A stretch of 64,000 nt of DNA, from contig JADWOT020000006.1 in assembly GCA_036345935.2 (NCBI GenBank), positions 7,662,519 through 7,726,518 on the forward strand, in the 5' to 3' direction. The DNA is from Taenia hydatigena (lineage: Eukaryota > Platyhelminthes > Cestoda > Cyclophyllidea > Taeniidae). The position numbers and the translations under genes were made by a program. Position 1 is the first letter of the stretch, and every line of letters begins with the position of its first letter. The notes under the pieces were generated by a model, which saw only the letters and a program-made list of their open reading frames with translations, searched no databases and was not told the origin of the DNA. Below are positions 12,729 to 23,700 of the stretch, one piece after another.

Positions 12729-13174
12729 GGCCCTTTATGATACACTGCCGCACAAAGAGTTAGAGCAAAGACGTTCATGCAGTAATATTTGGTTTATAAT
12801 TCTTACCTTTATAAGCAATAAAGGGTTTACGGCAAATGTACTAAAACGAAAAGCATTCGTTTGTTCTATACCGGTTACAAGAAAATCCTCTCCTATCTCA
12901 GCTACTCAAGCTAACGTATGTAAAAATGATGATAAATTTTCATGACTAGGAAAGGTTGCTCGTTATTTCTAAATGTTTTAATGCGACCACTGCATCTTCT
13001 TTGTATTCATTGTTTAAATCCCCAGCCTTTTCAAAGACCTGACGATGCACGGTCGAATCGGGCTTTTGCGTTCGGTTTTTCTGTGCAGCGTGCGTGCTTT
13101 GTACCAGGTCGTAAAACCGCATTCAAAGCTCCTAATCAAAAGTGCGTCTCAATTGGAGGTTTCCTGCTTTCCAG

Positions 13175-14263
13175 CGTGTGAAGCTGAAAGCAGCTCCGTC
13201 ATACTACCCGACTCCTCGGTTTTTCGGGTTGATGACGGTTGCAAAATTGTCCAAACAATCGAATCGAATCCTGTGAAAGACTGTATTAATAAAATACGAA
13301 TTCCTGCGAGGCGAGGTTGGGTGGTTATGGCTTTTAACGCCTTCCTATTAGATATCGAGATAATCCATAGCGGCTGTGATCCCATCTATCTTGTAAATTA
13401 TGAGGGCCCGAAAGCCATGATTAGATCGCTTGGTCCTGTTTTTTATGCAAAGCTGAAAGTAATCTGTGTTGATTGGACTAAATTTGTCATAGGTTTCCGA
13501 TTTTTCTATCAAATCGGACGGGAATGTAGTTGGTTCGGGTTATCTGGAGGGGAACTTCCATCTGGTTACGAACGGCGTACATAGTACTTTCTGATGCTTA
13601 GCTTTGCTTTTTTCCTGAATATATAATTCCGGGGGTAATTCCACATTTCAGTCCTTCAAAGCTGACAACATCACTGGTCCGTCGATCGAAATTCTCTTCG
13701 GCGGAACCAACTTTGCCGTCCATTCCGCCTACTGCGAAACAATGAATCTTGGGTGGATTACCCCAGAAGAATCTCCAGATGGAGTCACTCCAGTCGCATT
13801 ACCTCCACTCAGCGTCTACTTCGGGACGCTGCGTGGCGACGCCACCATTGAAATCGCTGGCAATGCCAACTTCAATATCGGTACGGCGCATTTCCCCTTA
13901 CATCAGAGACTTCTTCAGCTAATGATGAGCGCAACCCCCATGTTCTTCTATTCAGGCAGTTTTGAGGGCTCTCTCTACTTGCGCCAGCGTTTTGGTAACG
14001 TCGCTGTACATATTGGTGGCCCCTGCCCGCTTCTAGAAATTGATATTGCTGAAGGCAACATAGAACTAAGCCTTCCACTCTCCACCGTTGGTGGCAAGGT
14101 TTCCGGCGCCATAGAGATTCAGGCCCCTGAAATCGATGTTGACCGAAACGCCCTTCCCGCTGATTGCCTTGATAACTGGGAGCTTGGTGAAGTTGCGGAA
14201 GCGCAAACGTTCTACGGTGAGATCTTGCCCCGCTTTACCCCCTTGAGCGATCTATCCCGGTAG
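13175..14263 (+). CDS. CUB-domain-like protein, partial model (5' end not found)
   Basis: Exon 13175-13458 follows a pyrimidine-rich acceptor (TTTCCTGCTTTCCAG) and ends at a GTAATC donor. Exon 13652-14263 follows a second CAG acceptor and ends in TAG; both junctions are phase 0. The first exon has the CUB spacing of cysteines and hydrophobic strands: a Cys before IVQTIES, a second Cys before INKIRIP, the strand VVMAFNAFLLDIE, then SGCDPIYLV. The last CUB strands would come from the start of exon 2 (SIEILFGGTNFAVHSAY). The remaining ~180 residues are beta-rich and unrecognised. CUB domains are extracellular, so secretion or membrane attachment is likely. The signal-peptide exon was not identified. 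An AATAAA at 14479-14484 is a good poly(A) signal. RIOK2 converges from the other side. Confidence 0.5.
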
Positions 14264-14478
14264 TCTGAAATTCGCTACCTTCACTTTAGCTAACTTTAAC
14301 AATCCTGGGACGGATTGCGAGACCCTCTGGAGAGTGCGCAGCCTTCGCGGACGCGTTAAACTTACAGGTGCCTCGTGGGCGGACGCGATGGCACGATGTC
14401 TCGAACGCACTGCCGCAACCATCACCTAAGTGGTTATGACAGCCCAACGACCACACTGCACGAAAACAGATTTGTTCC

Positions 14479-14484
14479 AATAAA
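14479..14484 (+). terminator. poly(A) signal of the CUB-like gene
   Basis: AATAAA lies about 215 bp after the TAG at 14263. It is the only canonical hexamer on this strand before the convergent RIOK2 gene ends. Confidence 0.5.
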
Positions 14485-14557
14485 ACCAGTAGTTCCACCC
14501 TCATGAACAACAGGCAAAAAAAAGACGAGGAGAGGGATGCAAGACAATGTGTAGTTA

Positions 14558-14563
14558 TTTATT
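14558..14563 (-). terminator. poly(A) signal overlapping the RIOK2 stop codon
   Basis: On the minus strand the stop TAA (14564-14562) runs into TAAATAA, so AATAAA begins at the second base of the stop. This predicts a 3' UTR of only a few tens of bases. Confidence 0.5.
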
Positions 14564-17500
14564 AGATAAAAAGTCGTGTCTCGACTGCTATCTCTGCTCG
14601 ACACTTGCTTTTGACACTGGCGCGCTGCTGGCGCTTGATCCTCAGGCGGAACTCATTCCGAATCCGCTTTCTCTCCTCTCGCTTCTTTCGTTCCCTCACT
14701 TCTTCGCGGGTGATTACCAGTGAGGATGCGCTCTTTCCCTGGCGGAATGTATAAAAACCATTTCCCATTAACTATGAAAGCATCTAGGGTTTCTATAAGA
14801 GGGAAATAAAATAACCTTAGTGAGGTTAGTATTGGTAGTAGAGTCTTTTTCCTTCACGGATTCATCTTCGCCCCTCCCTTCTCCGCTAGACTGAGATGGT
14901 TGGGACATGTCGGAGGTTAGGGCCTCCTCGCTGTCTTGGACGCCCTCGTCACCTATATCGACCTCTTCACTTGTATCTGCTTCTGAAGCACCGTCCTCAT
15001 CACTGCTGAGCGCAAGAGCCGCAACCGTGCCAACAAGGAGTTCTGAATCTTCCGTGCGTCCTCGACAGGAGCCACTTTTAGTCCTCTTTTGAGACCTTTG
15101 GTTGGGGTAGCCTGGAGCCTTCAACTCCACATCCATGTTTCCAATCCGACTAGTGGGAAAAATTGAAACTTTTCTCACCGCTCCAACAGTATGAAATACT
15201 AAAACCTCACTCCTTAACAATGGGAATCGATTACATCGCTTTAAGACCTAATTTATTCTACGATTACACTCATATTCTGTTGCTGAATAGATAGTCCTCG
15301 GGTTACCTGTATTTTTGTATTCACTGAGGCTCTGAATTCAAAAAGAAGGGAAAAATTAGACTCCGGCTGGGACGGTGCGTATGGTTTCCGAAGTGAGATG
15401 GTTTATGCATCACGATTTAAATGTAGGGGATGCGATGAAACAAGAAAGGTTTGTTGCCGAGACTCTAAAACTTCCGAAGTCCGCGCCCCATGATCAATGG
15501 CAGCATATCCGCTAATCCCAACAGCCAATTGAGGCCGAACCACAGTAACTTAATCATTTCTCACAGAAATTACGTCGAACAATCGAATATACCACAGTAA
15601 GATTGAACGAGCTACCCAGGAATAGCCCGTTTACTTTCGCGCAGCTTACTCTTAAGCTGTAAAAAAAACTCCAAATCACGCTAGAGGAACGGTTACAAGT
15701 TTCAACATTCATACGTTTCACTGCTTATGGATTACTAGGAGACATGATCTTGGACTTGCACAAAGTCAAAATAGTGAGCACGTTCAAGTCATGCAGAGGT
15801 GACAACAAAAAAGCAGATAAAGGCCGAAACTAATACCCAACAAGATAAAAATTTAAAGAGTACTACCAGCTTACGGGACATCAGCGAGGGAGCGAGGGGG
15901 GATGTCTGCCAGAGGGATCTCGAGGAATCTACTGAAGAAACTGACGATTCCGTTCAAATCCCGTTCATATATCCTAAAAACCCACATAGGTGCAATTCAC
16001 TATCCCTGACTCGACACCAGTATGTTTGATTCTCCTGTGACTAAAGTCTAGCATCAAATTCACTAAGGCAGGGTTGACTGTCCTATTTGAAGACGCGCAG
16101 TCTGCGGTATTGCTGCTTTTATTAGGTGCATGTTCGATCCCTCAAATGAAAGGGCAGATATGCAATGGAGGCAATAAATAGGTGATCCCATTGGACCTAC
16201 CAAATCCGTTACAAAGAGTTCACAAAGTACCATATGTTAAATTTTAAGACACGACAAAAACCTGGTTTAGGAAGTTCGACTGCAAGCATAAAAGCGCCTA
16301 AAACCAGACATTATCACGACAGGTCGTTAGAGTAAGCAAGGACAAGCATTCATTACAAAAGGTGGTACTGCGCAAGTGGTGGCAAGAACCAAAAATGCAT
16401 ACAAAGTCTACAGTTGCCAGAACCAACTAAGGAAATGGCATTTTAACCGATACCTTATTGGGGGACAAACTACGCAGTTAATTTTTAATAATCGAGGAAC
16501 ACTTAACGGAACCCACATACTCCTGAGCAGTCCGGTGATTGCGACTGATCATCTGAGGGAAGTCGATGAGAATTAACTTGACTTCTGCCGCTGCCGCTGC
16601 CGCCGCCGCCGTCTTCGCATCCCCCTCAGCTTCTTCACCGTCATTTTTCACCAACCCATAGACGAGGAGGTTGAACTCGTTGAAGTCGCCATGAATGAGA
16701 CCGTTACGAGTAATGGTGGTAAGGATGTCCACAGCCTGGGAGTAAAGTGCGCTGGCAAGGGCGGCGTCATTGGCGCGGAGAGTGGCGGGTAGAACCTTGC
16801 AGAGGGGCACCGCGTCCGCCAAGAGGCTCATCACCACGGCGTTGCGGTTGTTCGCCAATGGGCACGGCACCGGCAGCCCGTGGCGATAAAGCATCTGCGA
16901 GAAGGGTCACGAGTAACCAACAAATAAAATGCCCAAAAACAGGCGCAAGTATAAGGCAACCAGTTCAGTTCATAGTTGCATCATCGGAAACCAACTAAAT
17001 ACAGAAAGTCTTGTTATATCTTATCGGTTGAAAGAAGCACCACATCCGGCTATAATGCGGTAAATGCCAAGCCTGCAATTATGATCATACTTTGATTGCA
17101 ATAAAAACTGTACAGCAATGACGACACGACATGACTAGCCTCTATCACAGCAATTTATTGTCACCATTGTCAGGGTTGCAATGTGCTCCCTTCTTCCACC
17201 AAGGAACGAAACGCATGGAGGATACACAACTCCCCAACCCTCCCTCCTTGCCCTCGCCTCCCCACGCATTTCGACAGGTTCGGATGTCGATGATGATGTG
17301 ACACGTAAGGCAACCAAATAAGCCTTCGTAGTTGTAGCAACACCATCAAATAAACACAACCCGTCCATTGACACAGTTACCATTTGTGGTCTACTTCCTA
17401 TATTCCTTAACACCCTTCCAATGAGACGCAAGGCCAACTGCAACCGCTTTGTCTCCGAAAGTCAACAATCCTGCCACCACCGTTCCTACCTACTGCCTAA

Positions 17501-19341
17501 CGCGCACCCGATTGCCTGATGCTGATGTCGAGAAGAGTGGTGACCACTTCAAGAAATGTCAGGAGAACACAGCAATCAAGGGTGAGTATGAAGCATCATC
17601 GCCTGTCCTTCCTCCCATCCCATAGTGTGCCCCTACTCATGCCACCACAAAGTTCTATGATGTGCAATAATGAGACCTTGTGGTGTGATGCCTGGCAAGA
17701 GTGTGACACTCACCCACCTGACCCACTGGTTTCGACTGTTTGTGAAGCGCTTTTTCCTAACCACACTTGAGTGTGTTGGATTGATGCACCCCAGCTATGG
17801 TCGTGTGATGCTAAGAAACCGAACAGCCCCCAGCGAACTCGTCCATCCGCAGCTCAATATGCACGAAGGCATGGTCTTTCGAGAATGACCTGTAACCTGG
17901 ATTGTAGAATAACGAGCCGTTTGGGAAGTACCCATTATGTGCGCGTTCAGGTAGGAGTTCTTGATATTGTAGATCATTAACGCATAAATACCCGACATCA
18001 AGCCGCGCCTCATGTAAATTATCTAAATAAATACCATCTGTTCGTGCAAACGACTACTTGAGTAGCGATTTCACAAATATAAGGAACGACTTTACAAAAG
18101 GAATACTGTAATTGAAATGAAGAAATATGGTAATGGATTCGGGGCTATTGGAAAAATGAAATGCAATTGTGATCAAGATGCAACAGGAATGTTCACTTAA
18201 AATAGGAGTATGCGAAATAGGGATGACATTGATACTGTTCGGTTTTATTACAGTGTTCGTTGGTACTGAACTTTCAACACTTACCAGTGCAAAACATGGC
18301 CAATTTTCTTTGCTTTTAAGGACGGTAACCAGCTCATTACAGCGATACAATTTAAAGTATCTCAGAAACATGAAAAACAGAACTGATAAAATATTACTCG
18401 TTCGTAAAGTACTTAGGCATTCAGCAAAGTAGTGCTGTAACTACCAGAGCATAAATGCTGCTAAATTACAAACACGAACCCTAAGTAAATAGAATCCCGA
18501 CATCAATCATTCGTAAATTCTGGACAAAGTTAGAGAATTCAAGAAGTCTGTGAGAGCAATGAAGCACCCTACTTCCGAAAACAAAAAAATCAAGCAATAA
18601 GCCAAAAAAAATTGGACATACCCTCATCATCTCGAATTCGCGCCTAGCTGCTAGCCGATCGAGATAAAGCCAGGAACATGTGTTTCTGTGCTGATGATAC
18701 TCCCGTTTCTCCCTCACCTTTCTGAATGACGTTCGACCCAGACGGTGAAACTTTATGACAATATAATCGCCCTTTGAGGGTAAATCTGAGTGTACTTGTC
18801 GGTCTCCGGCCCCCCGGTTTTCCTCCGACATCTCATCACCTTGTCTACCACACATATCACCGGCAAGAGCAAGATAGACGTCGGATTCCTTCCCAGCCCC
18901 GATCATCGAGCCCAAATCAATCACCTGACCAGACTTTGTTAGTGTATGCAAAGCCAGATAGTCATATCCAAGATTTGTAAGACGATATCCTGAGTAGCCT
19001 AAAGAAGTATATTACGGCTCTAGCTAAATGTCAACTCAGGGCTTCACTTTTGCATAAGTCATCTGTGAAGACGACTTGACAAATAAGATCATGATCATCA
19101 TAGTTGCAAGGGGCGTGCCTTTTCGAGAATCGGTTTCGTAGGCAAGAAGACCATGAGGAACAAGATCGTCACGGAGAAGCTTCAAGAAAGCGGAGCCGCG
19201 ACGAGCACAACGGGAGATTTTGTGCACCAAATCAAGGGGCACGAATTCATGGTTCTTCATGCCCATTTCAACAGCCATTAGAACACGCCACGACTCATTC
19301 GTCATGTAACGAAACTGGTCAATTTTAATTGACTTTGGCAT
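14562..19341 (-). CDS. RIOK2: RIO-type serine/threonine kinase 2 (40S ribosome biogenesis)
   Basis: Six exons fit in phase: 19341-19119, 18989-18622, 16894-16521, 15973-15875, 15149-14816, 14738-14562 (524 codons plus stop; human RIOK2 is 552). Residues 1-75 form the RIO2 winged helix (FRYMTNESWRVLMAVEMGMKNHE). The P-loop GAGKESD is at ~105, the ATP lysine in VIKFHRLGRTSF at ~154, the catalytic loop IHGDFNEFN with Asp ~267, and the metal Asp in IDFPQ at ~308. The last exon is the basic C-terminal tail typical of RIOK2. RIOK2 acts as an ATPase/kinase in late cytoplasmic pre-40S maturation. Oddities: an insertion of about 30 residues between the P-loop and the lysine; a run of eight alanines just before IDFPQ; intron 1 (129 bp) with a GC donor; an acceptor-like TTTTTCAG one base before the ATG. 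Intron 2 (1,727 bp) carries an ~860 bp repeat. Reciprocal conserved motifs make the identity secure. Confidence 0.95.
17068..17927. repeat. ~860 bp dispersed repeat, copy 1 (inside RIOK2 intron 2)
   Basis: Nearly identical to 28499-29374 over its whole length, with scattered substitutions and one deletion of about 17 bases near 17888 relative to copy 2. It contains a minus-strand open frame of 102 codons (17443-17135) that is conserved with copy 2. I see no terminal inverted repeats, LTRs or poly(A) tail that would assign it to a transposon class. Confidence 0.85.
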
Positions 19342-19887
19342 TCTGAAAAAGCTTGGTTTTAATAAAACAGAGAAAAACTGGTAAATGCGTCTATAGGCAC
19401 ATATAGGTAGTTTTAGAGAACAATGAACATAAGGGTAAATGGACAAGAGCTAACGACATATTTTTCGTAAAAACACTAAGACAAAAACACAGGGATGGTT
19501 CAAAAACAAAGTTTATGAAAAAGTAAGGAAGTTCTGAGTCAATACCAAGCAATACTTGCGTAAAAATAATGTGGTAGGAGACCACAACAGCGAATGAACA
19601 GTCAACTGAAAACACACCAATCAAGATTAGCATAAAACGACACCTTTACGGTCAGAAGGGTCAGTGCACCTAAACACTGCCATAATTTTTGCGTGAAATG
19701 AAAACTAAATGGGCCTAGTTTGTATGCAGTAATAAATTAATGAAATAGTTTGCTAATAAACTGCTAGGATTTTATGTGGGGTTAAACTCACTAAAGTTTA
19801 TAGTGAAAAACTGAAAAATAAACCATAAGTGAACGTCAATATCAAACATCCTATCATTATTTAAATGAAAATTTTACTCAAGCAAAT

Positions 19888-20078
19888 CGTAGCACTTTGT
19901 TTGCTTGTACTACCGGTTTTTAGTCAGGGTCACAGGGGTGGCCATTTTGCCCTAGCTGCGTAGACTGGCCTCCGGGTCGTGCCAGCAGCTCATTTCCATC
20001 TGCCCGTTGAATATATATATATATTCGACTCTAGTATTCTGCCCCCTTTTGCCTTTGCTGGGACCTCAGGACGCTACA
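19888..20078 (+). mobile_element. solo LTR of the TRIM-like family
   Basis: Diverged ends (CGTAGCACTTTG ... GGACGCTACA), the GGTCACAGGGGTGGCC and GGCCTCCGGGTCGTGCC cores, and an ATATAT tract place it in the same family. The five bases on either side (CAAAT / CGAAT) differ at one position and could be an aged target duplication. It lies in the 1.4 kb between RIOK2 and the divergent MCT gene. Confidence 0.8.
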
Positions 20079-20151
20079 CGAATGACTTTAAAAAAATAAA
20101 CTCAAAGCAGTCTAACTATTTGTCTTGGCAAATTAACGTAATTAGACGCCT

Positions 20152-20310
20152 TTTAGCGTCCCAAGGCTCCTCCAAAGGCAAAAGAAGGCAGAATGCTGGG
20201 GCAGAATATATATATTCAACGGACAGAGAGAAATAGGCTGTTAGCATGGCCCGGAGGCTACCTCTGTGACCTTGACGGAAACCGGTATATCCAACAAACA
20301 AGGCACCACA
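20152..20310 (-). mobile_element. solo LTR in opposite orientation, with 5-bp target duplication
   Basis: Reverse-complement copy of the family: TTTAGCGTCCCAAGGCTCC at the left end and CCAACAAACAAGGCACCACA at the right. It is flanked on both sides by CGCCT (20147-20151 and 20311-20315), a direct 5-bp duplication as expected for LTR-element integration. It is slightly shorter than the complete LTRs. Confidence 0.8.
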
Positions 20311-20734
20311 CGCCTTGCCATTGCCTGATACCTGATTGCGGATTCGGTCATACGCCGCAGCATTTTGTTGCTCCCTTCCTTTCCCTGTCTTTTCAAACCT
20401 CCATATCAGCAATGTTGATTGATTGGGGCTTTGTATGATTCACAAAATATGCTGTTACGGAAAAGAAAAAAACTTCTGCGAAAGTGTACTTTTGTGTAGC
20501 AGATTTTTATCCTTTGTTTTCGCGCACGCAAATACTAGCGCCCAATGCAAATAAATTTAACAAAAAGTTTTAACATGCTATTTTAGCGTTACAACGTTAC
20601 TTTTTTTAAGATTTCTGAATTTTTGAAGGTCATTTAATCGTCTTGTTTATATTCTTCAAGTCTGCCTTCAATGGTAGTCTGCGCGCACTTGGAATAAGTC
20701 TTCTGCCAAGTTGGCTGTGCTCGTGGTTTGAGGT

Positions 20735-23700
20735 ATGCAAACACAGCCGGAAAGTCCTGATGATAGCGGTAGTAAACAGTACCAGGACAAGGGTTGGGCC
20801 TGGGTCGTTATGTGTGGTGCTTTCTTTGTCCATTTTTTAACGGCCGGTTGTGAGAAGTCCTTTTCTCTGTGGTATATAGAAATTCTTGATGCTTTTGCAA
20901 CCAACTCAGCTACAGCTGCCTCTTTAGGTGGGATGTGTGCGGCTGTTCGCCTCGTTTTAGGTACCTGCTCTTAATTGTGTTAATTTTAGCCCCTGTTGCT
21001 GTTATGCTGTGCGATAAATACTCCATTCAGTCCGTTGTTATTTTCGGTGGATTGTTTTCTTGTTTTGGATTGGTAATAGCAGCTTTAACCACATCCATAT
21101 ATGGACTGTTCGTTGGTTTTGGTCTTGTATACGGTAAAGTCATAAGTATCTTTATTGTAGTAAATAATCTCTAGGTTTTGGCCTTACTCTGGTATTCACC
21201 CCAACACTTGTTGTCTGCACCGTATACTTTGAAAAGCGCCGTGCTACCGCCCTCAGTCTTTCACTCTCAGGTGCCGGTTTCGGAGCCTTTTGTATTCCTC
21301 AGTTGATCGCCAAGCTGCTTCACCTGTTCGGATATCGTGGTGCAATGTTAGTTATGGCTGGAGTAGTGCTACATTATTGTGTTTCCGGCGCCATTTTCTT
21401 CACGCCTCCCGACAGCAAGGGAAAGAGCCAAGGTGCAGAAATCATGCCGGCCGAACACTCCTCGTTTGTTGCCCGGGTTAAGACAAAATTTGTCTTCTTC
21501 GAATTTTTCCGTGATGCCTTGTTCATGCTTTTTATCGCCTCCTTCATTTTCAACATGATGGGGTCAGGTCCGGTCACAACACTCATAATTCACTACGCAG
21601 AAGAGTTTGGAGTAGGTGATTTATCGACACCCATTCATACTACTGTTATTCTTCCATGCTCGATTTCAATTATGCATATCTTTAGATGGAGCTCCATGTC
21701 GCCGTATTCCTCTTCGCAATTGAGGGTGGAGTTCAAATTTTAGCGAGAAGCTTGTCCGGTTTGCTGTTTGATCAAAAAACACTGAAGAAAGTACGAGGAA
21801 TAATCTGGTGTGCAGACATCCTGGGCTCTGGGACAGTTGTGTGTCTCTTTGCGGCTATCACCAGCTTCACCGGCATGGCCGTGCTTATGGGCCTTCGGGG
21901 TCTCGTTTTGGCCATCTATATTTCGCATCAAACCCTCATGACTTGTGACATGTGCGGCAAATCGAAGGAATCGGGTCTACTTCCGCATGCCATTGGCATG
22001 ACCCAACTTTCCAAGGGTATTGGCATACTTCTGGGCTCATTGATTTCCGGTAGGTCTTTTGCAATTTCGATCTATCAAAACCATAAGCGGATAGTGTCAG
22101 TTTGTAACATAACTCTTGGCAACGCTTTTCTAGTGCTTGTATTAACTTTCTGCTCACGAGGATATTTAACCCTCAAATGAATATCCTGTTTTATAACGTG
22201 GGTACTCAATTTCTCTTCGGCGTAATAGAAAACGCTAGCCAATTCTAAGAAATATATTTGCAAAAGGTATTGCCCACCCAAATTCTGACTTACTTGGGTG
22301 TCGCACCGAAGCACATTGTATTCACATTTAAATACAATTATACATTCCATTTACAGCATACAAAAAAGGAACAAATAATTGGTCGGTATTTCAGACGCGC
22401 TGTTCCGAGAAAGAAACGCAATGGATACTGATAGCCACTTTTTTTAAGAGGTCTCAGTGGTTGAATCCAAACGATTTCAGGTGTTTCCCATATTGCTCTG
22501 CTACACACTGACGTGTTGAGTAGGCACTGACGGTAGAGATTATTGGAGGTGTGATTATTACGTCGACAACGCCCTAATTTCACGCGCTTTTTCTAACTTA
22601 CGCATCAACCTGCGCCCATGAGATAGTCGTCGCTTTCAAAAATTAGATGTAAATTCAAGCATTTTTGCTCTTTGAGGTCTATTACCTTATGTATCAGCAT
22701 ATAATTGGCAGCGCTTAACATCGACTCTTGTTTTGATCAATATAAACGCTTAGTTAGATGGCATCATAACGAATGCTGTTTCTAAAGGATCAGCATTGGG
22801 TGGGGCTCCTGTAATAGTGAATGGGGTGAACTTTTAGGACAGAGATGGCTTGCTTGGGCTGAACCTGCTCGAGAGAAGAAAGAAATACATTGTCAGCAGG
22901 ACGTGCATCATCCCCTGTGAAGAGTGCAGCATTAGATGCTTTGGTACATTTAGGACTGGTACGCAGCGTAGGCGCCTTAAAGGGCTGCTTTGGACTCCGT
23001 TTGGCGACAGAAAGTAATTAGTGACTCCACGATCCGAACCCCCAAAAATTATTAATGGTAGGGATTTTAAGGCACTCTTCAAAATATTTATGAAATTCCC
23101 CTCAAGGTTATTGGATTGCGAATATTGAATAGCGGCAAATAAGGGACGACATCGAAGTTTTTAATTCATTACTTAAGAATTTTTGCCAGTGAAGTAAGAG
23201 TCGCTCTTAGCCGCTTACAAAATCGGCACGCCTTCACAGCTGTTGCTCATCTTAAATTGTAGTGAATGAACTCAGCACTTAACAAAGTTGTGGCCAGTGG
23301 AAATGGAAGCTGAATGGCATAAAAGTTACTCTGAGATCTTCCACAGTAATTAGCGTGTATCCGTTGGAATGTATTGCAAGTATTAGGCCACGGAGGCCAC
23401 TTTAATGGCTTAGAATGAATTTTTTGCACGTTTGCCACATTTCGTTGCTGTGTATTTAGTGCCTAAGTCCATCTCTAACTATCGGCAAGCATGTCTTGCC
23501 AAAGATTTTACCTTATCAACAGCCAGACGGCCCGAATGTAGATCCACCCAAACACTGTCCTTTTGACCAGGTGGTACAGCTACATGATCACCGTAGCAGA
23601 ATAATCCACCATGAGTCTCAAGTGGCCACAGAGGCAGGGAGGTGCTAAAGGTCTGCATTGCCAATGTTGGGTCAATCGTCGGCACAAAGCGGTAGTTCTT

